NCBI RefSeq assembly: GCF_900143515.1
Contig: NZ_FSQT01000002.1
Location: 807,501-871,500, forward strand
Direction of reading: 5' to 3'
Source of the DNA: Micromonospora cremea
GTDB lineage: Bacteria > Actinomycetota > Actinomycetes > Mycobacteriales > Micromonosporaceae
Length of the DNA: 64,000 bases
Shown piece after piece: positions 1-7,533 of this stretch. The notes under the pieces were generated by a model. The model ran no database searches. It was not told where the DNA came from and was given only the letters and a program-made list of their open reading frames with translations. Both the position numbers and the translations under genes were made by a program. Positions within the stretch are counted from its first letter, which is position 1; each line of letters starts with the position of its first letter.

Positions 1-295
1 TGGCGCCCGTTCTCGGCCGGTTTTTCCGGCCTCCCCCGTGCAGAGAGAAAGTTACGCGGACGGCCCGCAGAAGGCAAATCAGGGTTCATCATTGGTTAGG
101 TCGGCCAGTGCGGTCTGGATCTGCTCGGGCCTACGAGGGGTGCAACGGTGCGGCCCGCCGGCTGTTCCCGGGGCTGCCGCGCCGGGCGGAGAGCCACGGC
201 GGTACGCGAGTTGCAATGACCCGAGTCCAACCCCCATTCCTCCATCCCCGCGTAGCCGGCGACGCGGGGCGCACCGGCGTGCCAGAGTGTCAGGC
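1..295. other. Left-edge non-coding stretch
   Basis: I see no convincing gene in the first 295 bases. A short hairpin with six-base arms around a T5 loop (15-20 and 26-31) could be the terminator of a gene lying to the left of the window. The rest is upstream DNA for the small membrane protein that starts at 296. Confidence 0.4.
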
Positions 296-520
296 ATGGA
301 TGAGTCCGGGCTCGGCGCCACGGTGCACGCCGAGGAGGCGCTGCTCGGCCTCCTCCTGCCGTTCTGGCAGTTGGTGATCGGCGCGGTCGTGCTGGTCGTC
401 CTGGTGCTCTCGGTGGGGCGCCTGGCCCGGCGGGGCCGATCCCGGATGACCACCGCTCTGCTGGTGACCGCCGCGGTCATCGCGGGCTTCACCGCGCTCG
501 GGGTGCTGCTCGAGGGCTGA
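296..520 (+). CDS. Small two-helix membrane protein, unknown function
   Basis: The 74-residue product has two clear hydrophobic segments, roughly residues 22-44 (LLLPFWQLVIGAVVLVVLVL) and 55-70, separated by a short basic loop (RLARRGRSR). That is a small integral membrane protein with both termini probably on the same side. The ATG at 296 was chosen because the frame upstream has no membrane-protein character. The gene converges on the nitrilase gene, leaving only 4 bp between stop codons. I do not recognise a named family; small proteins of this kind are common beside core genes in actinomycetes. Confidence 0.6.
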   Translation: MDESGLGATVHAEEALLGLLLPFWQLVIGAVVLVVLVLSVGRLARRGRSRMTTALLVTAAVIAGFTALGVLLEG

Positions 521-524
521 GGGC

Positions 525-1322
525 TCAGAGCCGGCGGTTGGCCAGGCTGGGCAGCTCGGCCCGGATCTGGACGAGCCGGTCAAGGTCAAGCTCGACGACG
601 GACACCCCGGGGCCGTCCGGCAACTGGGTCAGGATCGTCCCCCACGGGTCGACCACCATGCTGCGCCCGAAACAGGTGCGGCCGGGCTCGTGGTCGCCGG
701 TCTGACCGGCGGCCGCGACGAAGCACTGGTTCTCGATCGCCCGCGCCCGCAATAGGACCTCCCAGTGATCCCGCCCGGTGTGCAGCATGAACGCCGCCGG
801 GACCACGAGCAACTGGGCGCCACCCTCAGTGGCCAGGCGCCGGTACAACTCCGGGAAGCGCAGGTCGTAACAGATCGACAGGCCCACCCGGAGCCCTTCG
901 ACGTCGACCACCACCGGCTGGGTGCCAGCAGCGACGCTCGCCGACTCCAGGTAGGAGACCCGGCCCGGGATCTCCACGTCGTACAGGTGGATCTTGCGAT
1001 AGCTCGCGGCCAGGCTGCCGGATCGGTCGAAGACCAGCGACGTGTTCCAGGTGTGCTCCGGGTCGGGGCCGGCCTCGTGGAACGACCCGGCCACCAGCCA
1101 GATACCGAGTCGCCGGGCGATCCCGGCGAAGAAGCTGCCCACCTCGCCGTCCACCGGCTCCGGCTCGGGCAACCCGGCGGCGGGGCCGAGGTAGTCGACG
1201 TACTCCGGCAGGACGGCGAGGTCCGCGCCGCCGGCGGCGGCGCGTTCCAGCAGGACCTCCGCGGCCGCCAGGTTGGCCTTGCGGTCATCCCGGGCGTTGA
1301 GCTGGCAGACGGCGACGCGCAT
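525..1322 (-). CDS. Carbon-nitrogen hydrolase (nitrilase superfamily)
   Basis: This 265-residue cytoplasmic amidohydrolase carries the complete Glu-Lys-Cys triad of the nitrilase superfamily: Glu in LPEY (about residue 46), Lys in YRKIHLYD (about 110) and the nucleophilic Cys in SICYDLRFPE (about 147). The length matches the Nit1/Nit2 branch, whose members hydrolyse omega-amidated or deaminated small molecules, for example deaminated glutathione; the substrate cannot be read from the sequence. I start it at the ATG giving MRVAVCQLNA, because the family begins right before this first beta strand; an in-frame start 30 bases upstream would add an atypical tail. It is a single gene between a convergent membrane-protein gene and clpX. 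Confidence 0.85.
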   Translation of the reverse strand: MRVAVCQLNARDDRKANLAAAEVLLERAAAGGADLAVLPEYVDYLGPAAGLPEPEPVDGEVGSFFAGIARRLGIWLVAGSFHEAGPDPEHTWNTSLVFDRSGSLAASYRKIHLYDVEIPGRVSYLESASVAAGTQPVVVDVEGLRVGLSICYDLRFPELYRRLATEGGAQLLVVPAAFMLHTGRDHWEVLLRARAIENQCFVAAAGQTGDHEPGRTCFGRSMVVDPWGTILTQLPDGPGVSVVELDLDRLVQIRAELPSLANRRL

Positions 1323-1475
1323 GAGCCCAGGGTACGGCCGAGAGGGCCGCACGGGCAGCCTCGGATGTTGGCCGGCACCAGAGCCGCGGCGGCGAAGCCG
1401 TCGGGCGAGGAGGACCGACGAACCCGCTCGCGCCGGCCGCGTCAGGACTGAGCGGCCGGCGCGACGCGAGGACGA

Positions 1476-2771
1476 TCAGGCCGACTTCTCCTCGCGGTCC
1501 CGCCGGGCCCGCCGGCCGGTGAACTCGCGCGGCACGATGGTCGGGTTGACGTTCTCCAGGACCACCTCGCGGGTGATCAGCACCCGGGCGGCGTCGGGGT
1601 TGCTCGGCACCTCGTACATCGCGGAGAGCAGGACCTCCTCGATGATGGCCCGCAGGCCACGGGCGCCGGTGCCCCGGAGCATGGCCTGGTCGGCGATCGC
1701 CTCCAGCGCCGGCTCGTCGAACTCCAGCTCGACCCCGTCCAGCTCGAAGAGGCGCTGGTACTGCCGAACCAGGGCGTTGCGCGGCTCGGTGAGGATCCGC
1801 ACCAAGGCGCTGCGGTCCAGGCTGCGCACGTTGGTGATCACCGGTAGCCGGCCCACGAACTCGGGGATCAGCCCGAACTTGAGCATGTCCTCCGGCATGA
1901 CCTGGCTGAAGATGTCATCGGTCGACCGATCGGACACCGACCGGAGCCGGGCACCGAAGCCGGTGCCACCCTGCCCGGTGCGGGACTCGATGATCTGATC
2001 CAGCCCGGCAAAGGCGCCACCGCAGATGAACAACACATTGGTGGTGTCGATCTGGATGAACTCCTGGTGCGGGTGCTTGCGCCCACCCTGCGGCGGCACG
2101 TTGGCCACCGTGCCTTCCAGCATCTTGAGCAGGGCCTGCTGCACACCCTCGCCGGAGACGTCCCGGGTGATCGACGGATTCTCCGACTTGCGGGCGATCT
2201 TGTCGACCTCGTCGATGTAGATGATGCCGGTCTCGGCGCGCTTGATGTCGTAGTCGGCGGCCTGGATCAGCTTGAGGAGGATGTTCTCCACGTCCTCGCC
2301 GACGTAGCCCGCCTCGGTCAGCGCGGTGGCGTCGGCGATCGCGAACGGGACGTTCAACATCCGGGCCAGCGTCTGCGCCAGGTGGGTCTTGCCGCACCCG
2401 GTGGGACCGAGCAGCAGGATGTTGGACTTGGCCAGCTCGACGGCGTCACTGCCGGAGCCCGGCGCGCCGGCCGCCTCGGCCTGAATCCGCTTGTAGTGGT
2501 TGTAGACCGCGACGGCGAGCGCCTTCTTGGCCTGATCCTGCCCGACCACGTAGTTGTCGAGGAACTGGCAGATCTCCATCGGCTTGGGAAGCTCTTCCCA
2601 CTTCACCTCGCCGGACTCGGCCAGCTCCTCTTCGATGATCTCGTTGCAGAGATCGATGCACTCGTCGCAGATGTAGACCCCAGGCCCCGCGATGAGCTTC
2701 TTCACCTGCTTCTGCGACTTGCCGCAGAAGGAGCATTTCAGTAGGTCGCCGCCGTCACCGATCCGTGCCAC
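1476..2771 (-). CDS. clpX: ATP-dependent Clp protease ATP-binding subunit ClpX
   Basis: ClpX is the AAA+ unfoldase that recognises tagged substrates and threads them into ClpP. The 431-residue protein has the N-terminal zinc-binding domain (CSFCGKSQ followed by CDECIDLC, residues about 14-41), Walker A GPTGCGKT (about 122-129), Walker [11 protein letters not shown] and the pore loop GYVGED. The C-terminal small domain ends in a charged tail. The length is normal for actinobacteria. It follows clpP2 on the same strand but is separated by about 210 bp containing a strong hairpin, so it probably has its own promoter, unlike the tightly linked clpP1-clpP2 pair. Confidence 0.98.
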   Translation of the reverse strand: MARIGDGGDLLKCSFCGKSQKQVKKLIAGPGVYICDECIDLCNEIIEEELAESGEVKWEELPKPMEICQFLDNYVVGQDQAKKALAVAVYNHYKRIQAEAAGAPGSGSDAVELAKSNILLLGPTGCGKTHLAQTLARMLNVPFAIADATALTEAGYVGEDVENILLKLIQAADYDIKRAETGIIYIDEVDKIARKSENPSITRDVSGEGVQQALLKMLEGTVANVPPQGGRKHPHQEFIQIDTTNVLFICGGAFAGLDQIIESRTGQGGTGFGARLRSVSDRSTDDIFSQVMPEDMLKFGLIPEFVGRLPVITNVRSLDRSALVRILTEPRNALVRQYQRLFELDGVELEFDEPALEAIADQAMLRGTGARGLRAIIEEVLLSAMYEVPSNPDAARVLITREVVLENVNPTIVPREFTGRRARRDREEKSA

Positions 2772-2930
2772 CTACGTTCTCCCTGCACTCATCGGCCGGA
2801 GACCCGGCCCTGACCCTGCGGACGCTGCGCGCCGTCCGGCTCCGTTCACCCCGCCGGCGCCAACCGGCGAAGCGGTACGGACCCGACGTTACCCGCTGGC
2901 GGGGCATTCTCCGACCCCCAAAACGGGTGT

Positions 2931-2973
2931 GTCAGAGGTCGGCCGGGAACGGACGCCCCGGCCAACCTCTGAC
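2931..2973 (-). terminator. Hairpin between clpP2 and clpX
   Basis: Arms 2931-2947 and 2957-2973 pair at 16 of 17 positions around a 9-base loop, starting 10 bases after the clpP2 stop. On the minus strand the 3' side runs into a short T-containing stretch (CGTTTTGG). It could terminate or attenuate clpP1P2 transcription before clpX. Confidence 0.6.
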
Positions 2974-2983
2974 CCGGTACTGC

Positions 2984-3646
2984 TCACCTGGCGGCGTTGG
3001 CCGCCAGCAGACCCTTCTTGCGGCTGGTCAGGATCGTGTCGACCAGCCCGTACTCCTTGGCCTCCTCGGCCGTCATGATCTTGTCCCGGTCGATGTCCTT
3101 GCGGACCTGCTCGATCGGGCGGTTGCAGTGGCGGGAGAGCATGTCCTCCAGCTGAGTCCGCATCCGCAGGATCTCCCGGGCCTGGATCTCGATGTCCGAG
3201 CCCTGCCCGTAGCCGCCCTCGGTGGCCGGCTGGTGGATGATGATCCGCGAGTTCGGCAGCGCCATCCGCTTGCCCGGGGTGCCGGCCGACAGCAGGACCG
3301 CCGCCGCGCTGGCCGCCTGACCCAGGCAGACGGTGGAGATGTCCGGACGGACGTACTGCATGGTGTCGTAGATCGCCGTCATCGCGGTGAACGAGCCACC
3401 CGGCGAGTTGATGTACATGATGATGTCGCGGTCCGGGTCGGTGCCCTCGAGCGTCAGCAGCTGGGCCATCACGTCGTTGGCCGACGCGTCGTCCACCTGG
3501 ACGCCGAGGAAGATGATCCGGTCCTCGAAGAGCTTGTTGTACGGGTTCGACTCCTTGACCCCGTACGACGTGCGCTCGACGAACGACGGCAGCACGTAAC
3601 GGTTGTGCACGGCCGCGAACTGGGGCGGCAAGCTCAGATCGGTCAT
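2984..3646 (-). CDS. clpP2: ATP-dependent Clp protease proteolytic subunit ClpP2
   Basis: This is one of the two serine-protease subunits that form the mixed ClpP1P2 tetradecamer in actinobacteria. The 220-residue protein shows the Ser of GQAASAAAVLL, the His of IIIHQPATEGG and the Asp in the DRDKIMTAEEAKEYGLVD region. The glycine-rich IIHQP loop with GGYGQGSD is typical of the ClpP2 type. It lies 10 bp downstream of clpP1 on the same strand, consistent with co-transcription and stoichiometric production. Its partner unfoldase ClpX is the next gene. Confidence 0.96.
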   Translation of the reverse strand: MTDLSLPPQFAAVHNRYVLPSFVERTSYGVKESNPYNKLFEDRIIFLGVQVDDASANDVMAQLLTLEGTDPDRDIIMYINSPGGSFTAMTAIYDTMQYVRPDISTVCLGQAASAAAVLLSAGTPGKRMALPNSRIIIHQPATEGGYGQGSDIEIQAREILRMRTQLEDMLSRHCNRPIEQVRKDIDRDKIMTAEEAKEYGLVDTILTSRKKGLLAANAAR

Positions 3647-3656
3647 CGTCAGCTCC

Positions 3657-4298
3657 TCAGCTCAGGGTCCCGGCGCCATCCGGAACCTGAGCGGCCCCGA
3701 TGATCACCTTGTCGATGAAGCCGTAGTCCATGGCCTCCTGGGCGGTGAACCAACGGTCCCGGTCCGAGTCCGCCTCGATCTGCGCCTGGCTCTGGCCGGT
3801 GTGGTGCGCGACCCGCTCCTGGAACATCCGCTTCGTGTAGAGCATCTGCTCCGCCTGGATGGCGATGTCGGACGCCGTACCGCCCAGACCACCGGACGGC
3901 TGGTGCATCATGATCCGGGCGTGCGGCAGGGCGTAGCGCTTGCCCTTGGTGCCCGCGCAGAGCAGCAGCTGGCCCATCGAGGCAGCCATGCCCATCGCCA
4001 CGGTCGACACGTCGTTGTCGATGAACTGCATGGTGTCGTAGATCGCCATGCCGGAGTAGACCGAGCCACCCGGCGAGTTGATCCACAGGTTGATGTCGCG
4101 GTCCGGGTCCTCCGCGGCGAGCAGCAGCAGCTGCGCGCAGATGCGGTTGGCGACCTGGTCGGTCACCTCACTGCCCAGGAAGATGATGCGCTCCTTGAGC
4201 AACCGGTTGTAGACCGAGTCGTCGAGGTTGCCAATGGAGTCGCCACCGCGCGCGTCAATCGCCCGGAGCGACTTCTTGGGGATGTGCATGTCGGTCAT
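3657..4298 (-). CDS. clpP1: ATP-dependent Clp protease proteolytic subunit ClpP1
   Basis: The 213-residue catalytic subunit has the nucleophilic Ser in [11 protein letters not shown], the His in [11 protein letters not shown] and the Asp near [18 protein letters not shown]. It is the promoter-proximal gene of the clpP1-clpP2 pair, and the order tig-clpP1-clpP2-clpX is the same as I recall for M. tuberculosis. A good ribosome-binding stretch (GAAGGG) precedes the ATG giving [10 protein letters not shown] candidate ClgR operator lies 78-91 bp upstream (4376-4389), suggesting stress-induced expression. The P1/P2 assignment rests on gene order and active-site context and is secure. Confidence 0.96.
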   Translation of the reverse strand: MTDMHIPKKSLRAIDARGGDSIGNLDDSVYNRLLKERIIFLGSEVTDQVANRICAQLLLLAAEDPDRDINLWINSPGGSVYSGMAIYDTMQFIDNDVSTVAMGMAASMGQLLLCAGTKGKRYALPHARIMMHQPSGGLGGTASDIAIQAEQMLYTKRMFQERVAHHTGQSQAQIEADSDRDRWFTAQEAMDYGFIDKVIIGAAQVPDGAGTLS

Positions 4299-4375
4299 GG
4301 CAGCCCTTCGCTCTCCGTACCGTCTTTCCCGACACTAACCGCTGTGCGGGGCGGCAGAGTCCCGGTCGGGGCACT

Positions 4376-4389
4376 GTTCGCTCTCAGCG
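4376..4389. promoter_or_regulatory. Candidate ClgR operator upstream of clpP1
   Basis: The bases at 4376-4389 read GTTCGC-N5-GCG, the core reported for ClgR, the actinobacterial activator of clp genes. The distance to the clpP1 start (78-91 bp) fits an activator site. No promoter hexamers could be assigned with confidence. Confidence 0.5.
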
Positions 4390-4472
4390 CAGCTGCGTCG
4401 GGCGTACCCGCGGCGCGGGCTTCCGGGCGTACCGGCGACGCTGGCCGCCGGGGCGTACCCGGAAAAGGATAA

Positions 4473-4507
4473 GGCCGCCATCCACCGCACAGCGGCGGAC
4501 GGCGGCC
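4473..4507 (-). terminator. Terminator hairpin downstream of tig
   Basis: Arms 4473-4488 and 4492-4507 pair at 14 of 16 positions with a 3-base loop, right after the tig stop codon at 4519. On the minus strand the stem is followed by TTATCCTTTTCC, a T-rich run, as expected for intrinsic termination. Confidence 0.7.
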
Positions 4508-4518
4508 GCACCCGACGA

Positions 4519-5865
4519 TCAGTGGTCGTGGTTGTGCTCCGCCTCGTTGGCGGCGCGCAGCGCGTCGAGGGTGACCTCGTTGCCGGCCGAGTCCTTGATC
4601 GTGATCCGCTCCATGACGGCCGCGAGCGCCTTGCCCCGCCGCACGTCACCGAAGACCGCGCCGGCCGCGCCGGAGCGCACCAGCTGGTCGTAGTACTGCT
4701 GCGGGGCCATCCCGGCCCGCTGCGCCCGGTGCACGATCTCGTGGCCGAACTCGTCGTCGGAGACCTGCACGTCCTCGGCGTCGGCCAGGGTGTCCAGCAG
4801 CAGCTGCACCTTGACGCCCTCGGTCGCCGCCTCGGTCAGCTCGGCGTCGATCTGCTCCTCGGTCTTCTCCTCGGCGGCGAGGTACTCCTCCATCGAGGCG
4901 CCGATCCGCTCCAGCTGGTCGACCATCGCCTGCTTGCGGCTGGCCACCTCCTCGCGGACCACACCCTCCGGCGCCGGCACCTCGGCGGCCTCGACCAGCT
5001 GCGCCAGGGCCTTGTCCCGAGCCGCGTAGATCTGCTCGACCTGCTTGCCCTGGGTGACCCGCGCGCGCAGGTCGCCGCGGAGCTCCTCGATCGTGTCGAA
5101 CTCGCTCGCCATCTGGGCGAACTCGTCGTTCAGCTCCGGCAGCTCCTTCTCCTTGACCGTGCGCACGGTCACCGCCACCTCGGCGTCCCGGCCGGCGAAG
5201 TCGCCGCCGACGAGCTGGGTGGTGAAGGTGGTGCTCTCGCCGGCGGCGAGACCGACCACGGCCTCGTCGAGGCCCGGCAGGAGCTGCTTGCTGCCCACCT
5301 CGTGGGAGATGTTGCTCGCCTGGCCGCCCGGCACGTCCTCGCCGTCGACGGTCGCGTTCAGGTCGATCTGGACGTAGTCGCCCTCGGCGGCGGCCCGCTC
5401 GACGGTCTTGAGGGTGGCGAACCGCTCCCGCAGGTTCTTCACCTGCTCGTCGATCTCGCTCTCGTCGATCTGCAGCTCATCGACGGTCACCTCGATGGTC
5501 GACGCGTCGGGCAGGGTGATCTCCGGACGGACGTCCATCTCGGCGGTGAAGTTCAGCGAGTCACCGTCGTTGAACTCGGTGATCTCGACCTCCGGACGCC
5601 CCAGCGTCTTCAGGTCGTGCTCGCGAACCGCGGCGAGGATGTTGTCCGGGATGGCGTCCTGGACCGCCTCGTTGAGGACGGTGCCCCGGCCCACCCGCTG
5701 GTCGATCACCGCGGTCGGCACCTTGCCCCGGCGGAAGCCGGGAACCTGGACCTGCGAACCGATCTCCCGGTACGCCTTCTTGAGGCTCGGCTCGAGCTCG
5801 ACGAACGGCACCTCGATGGCGAGCCGCACGCGCGTCGGGCTCAGAGTCTCGACGGTGCTCTTCAC
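4519..5865 (-). CDS. tig: Trigger factor, ribosome-associated chaperone/PPIase
   Basis: Trigger factor binds the ribosome exit tunnel and folds nascent chains. The 448-residue protein has the N-terminal ribosome-binding domain with the signature GFRRGKVP (about residues 43-50). The FKBP-like PPIase domain spans about 150-245, and a long helical C-terminal chaperone domain ends in a His-rich tail (EAEHNHDH). The start is the GTG giving VKSTVETLSP, preceded by AAGGAG at the right distance. It lies upstream of clpP1 in the same orientation, the common actinobacterial arrangement, but with its own terminator hairpin at 4473-4507. Confidence 0.97.
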   Translation of the reverse strand: MKSTVETLSPTRVRLAIEVPFVELEPSLKKAYREIGSQVQVPGFRRGKVPTAVIDQRVGRGTVLNEAVQDAIPDNILAAVREHDLKTLGRPEVEITEFNDGDSLNFTAEMDVRPEITLPDASTIEVTVDELQIDESEIDEQVKNLRERFATLKTVERAAAEGDYVQIDLNATVDGEDVPGGQASNISHEVGSKQLLPGLDEAVVGLAAGESTTFTTQLVGGDFAGRDAEVAVTVRTVKEKELPELNDEFAQMASEFDTIEELRGDLRARVTQGKQVEQIYAARDKALAQLVEAAEVPAPEGVVREEVASRKQAMVDQLERIGASMEEYLAAEEKTEEQIDAELTEAATEGVKVQLLLDTLADAEDVQVSDDEFGHEIVHRAQRAGMAPQQYYDQLVRSGAAGAVFGDVRRGKALAAVMERITIKDSAGNEVTLDALRAANEAEHNHDH

Positions 5866-6010
5866 AGGCGTACTCCTTGACGGATCTCAGTTGAGTCTGG
5901 GCGTGATTCAGCCCATCGAGTGTAGGTGAGCCGGCCTGACGCTCCGGCAGCGCCCGGGGACCGCGCGGAAAACTCGGCGGCACCCGGGGCGGCCCGGCCG
6001 CGGACGACAG

Positions 6011-6084
6011 TCGGGGTGGCGGGATTTGAACCCACGGCCCCTCGCTCCCAAAGCGAGTGCGCTACCAAGCTGCGCCACACCCCG
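6011..6084 (-). tRNA. tRNA-Pro (anticodon TGG)
   Basis: The minus strand folds into a complete cloverleaf: acceptor CGGGGTG/CACCCCG, D arm GCGC/GCGC, anticodon stem CTCGC/GCGAG around TTTGGGA, and T arm GTGGG/CCCGC with loop TTCAAAT. The anticodon is TGG (reads CCA and related Pro codons) and the discriminator base is A. The CCA end is not encoded. Confidence 0.95.
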
Positions 6085-6244
6085 TGGCGACGTGCAGTCT
6101 ATGCCGTCGGCGCGCCGCAGACGTGCCGGGGCCACCTCTCACCCGGACACATTCCCCGAAACTTCCCCTCCTCCGGCGTGCCTCCCCGGCCTTGGGGCAT
6201 CTCGACCCCCGGGACTTCCGGGCCTTTGCCCGGCCTCTCGGGGG

Positions 6245-6324
6245 CAAGATCCGCGCAACTTCAGGGAAAGTGCTGCCTGCCGGCGCGCTGAGGCCACTGC
6301 ATCCCTGAAGTTGCGCGGATCTTG
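6245..6324. repeat. Long inverted repeat, 23-bp perfect arms
   Basis: Arm 6245-6267 (begins CAAGATCCGCG) is the exact reverse complement of 6302-6324, with a 34-base interval. Intergenic and without coding potential, it looks like a dispersed palindromic element rather than a terminator for either flanking tRNA. Confidence 0.75.
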
Positions 6325-6330
6325 GCTCGG

Positions 6331-6380
6331 CGCGACGCGGCACGGCACGGCACGACCCGGCACGACCCGGCACGACACGG
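6331..6380. repeat. Degenerate 10-bp tandem repeat
   Basis: Five consecutive 10-base units related to CACGACCCGG (two of them identical, 6351-6370) lie immediately after the inverted repeat. Similar but less regular units continue to about 6412. No reading frame here looks coding. Confidence 0.6.
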
Positions 6381-6488
6381 CGCCGTACGACACGGAGTGG
6401 CGCGGCACGGCGCGGACGGTGGCGCGGCTGCGCGAGCGGCACGGGGATTGGGTACGCTGTCGGCTGCGTCCCCCGTTGACGGGGTCAC

Positions 6489-6562
6489 GCGGGCGTAGCT
6501 CAATGGCAGAGCTTCAGTCTTCCAAACTGACGGTGCGGGTTCGATTCCCGTCGCCCGCTCCA
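6489..6562 (+). tRNA. tRNA-Gly (anticodon TCC), CCA encoded
   Basis: Complete cloverleaf: acceptor GCGGGCG/CGCCCGC, D stem GCTC/GAGC, anticodon stem TCAGT/ACTGA around CTTCCAA (anticodon TCC), T arm with loop TTCGATT, discriminator T and encoded CCA at 6560-6562. Its 3' portion (6518-6563) is duplicated at 7347-7392, the configuration left by site-specific integration into a tRNA gene. Confidence 0.95.
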
Positions 6563-6563
6563 C
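6518..6563 (+). repeat. Direct repeat copy 1 (attL-like, inside tRNA-Gly)
   Basis: A 46-base segment from the anticodon loop to one base past the CCA is repeated without mismatch at 7347-7392. Bases on both outer sides differ. In tRNA-targeting integrases the att core usually covers exactly this 3' half of the tRNA. Confidence 0.8.
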
Positions 6564-6798
6564 CGGCCTCCGGCCCAGGTCAGAGGCTGCATCCCCCGAT
6601 CCTGGGCCGGCCGACCACTCCCCCGCTCTGATCTTGCGGGCCATCCGTGGGCCATTAGCTGCCGCCCTGGCCGCCCTTGCGCCGGGCCTGCCGGACGATT
6701 CGCGGGTCCATGGCCAAGGCGGCGCCGCCCGGCCTCGGCCTGCTGGCGACCTCCGGCCGGCATCGGCCGGGCCGGCCGGCCATACTGGGAGCGCGAAG

Positions 6799-7095
6799 TC
6801 AGTCCACTGCGCCATCTACAACGTGCACATGGTCGAGACTTGGCGAGAAGTCCACAACATGGCCGGGCTTGCCATGGTGCGGCTTACTTGGCCGGAACAG
6901 TCCGCGCGAGACGGCGTAGTCGTAGGAGCCCTCACCGACCGGGTATTCAGTGAGCAAGCCCGTCAGACGGTGCTCCGCCGCCCAGCTCAGGCCGTCTGCC
7001 CGCGAGGCGAACACGCCCGAAGCAAAACGCGCTCCATCGCGGTGGAAAATCCAGACGGTCGGCAGGTCTTCAGGAAGGCTAACGCCGCTGGTCAC
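6799..7095 (-). CDS. Small conserved protein (DUF7710-like), unknown function
   Basis: The 98-residue product contains the stretch VWIFHRDGARFASGVFASR, followed by W..EHRLTGLLTEYPVGEGSYDYAV and GLFRP. I associate this pattern with a small uncharacterised actinobacterial family (DUF7710). The start is a GTG at 7095. The codon and base composition look less GC-rich than the flanking core genes. It is the only credible gene between the intact tRNA-Gly and its 46-bp partial copy, so it may be surviving cargo of an integrated element. Function unknown. Confidence 0.6.
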   Translation of the reverse strand: MTSGVSLPEDLPTVWIFHRDGARFASGVFASRADGLSWAAEHRLTGLLTEYPVGEGSYDYAVSRGLFRPSKPHHGKPGHVVDFSPSLDHVHVVDGAVD

Positions 7096-7533
7096 GGCCT
7101 CAGTCTGTCATCGATGGCAACCAGGCTGCGCCGCTTGCGCCGGGCGGCCGCGGCTAGGGTCATGTCCCCCCGGTGCTCGACTCTCCACGCCTCTCTAGGG
7201 ACGGGGGCGGAGCAGCGACAGCCGAGGGTGCCGGGCCATCCACGGACCAGCAACCGTGGCGCGCAACGGGCACGAGGGGGCACGAGACGCAGCCCAGCAG
7301 ACCGCCGGCGGCAGGCGTTTCGGGCATCACGACCGGTCGAGCACGCTCTTCCAAACTGACGGTGCGGGTTCGATTCCCGTCGCCCGCTCCACACACGAAG
7401 GCCCAGGCAGACCGCACGATCGCGGCACCTGGGTCAGTCCACCTCCCCCTTGTTCGACCCTGCGTGCCATCCGCGTGCCGTTCACAGCCGGCGGCGGCCA
7501 TTTCCGGAGGCGCCGGGTGGGCGGTTGGAACGA
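7096..7533. other. Gene-free stretch around the partial tRNA copy
   Basis: About 440 bases with no convincing gene. It contains the 46-bp tRNA-Gly 3' copy at 7347-7392 and the upstream region of the lipoprotein gene at 7534. I see no integrase remnant in any frame. Confidence 0.5.
7347..7392 (+). repeat. Direct repeat copy 2 (attR-like partial tRNA-Gly)
   Basis: Identical over 46 bases to 6518-6563, including the encoded CCA, but lacking the 5' half of a tRNA: the preceding bases do not form an acceptor or D stem. It is therefore a displaced 3' tRNA end, not a second functional tRNA gene. Confidence 0.85.

Larger units (their letters stand above)
6085..6488. other. Gene-free stretch between tRNA-Pro and tRNA-Gly
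   Basis: About 400 bases with no credible gene. It holds a perfect 23-bp inverted repeat (6245-6324) and a degenerate 10-bp tandem repeat (6331-6380). The last 60 bases presumably carry the tRNA-Gly promoter, but I cannot point to confident hexamers. Confidence 0.6.

Noticed and set aside
4522..5880. 452-codon plus-strand frame opposite tig
   Set aside because: The opposite strand is an unmistakable trigger factor. The plus translation is Leu/Val/Asp/Arg-biased, the usual GC-driven shadow.
6026..6631. Open frame spanning both tRNAs
   Set aside because: It includes the two tRNA genes and the inverted repeat and shows no protein-like composition.
7347..7392. Second tRNA-Gly gene
   Set aside because: Only the 3' portion from the anticodon loop onward is present; acceptor 5' strand and D arm are missing.
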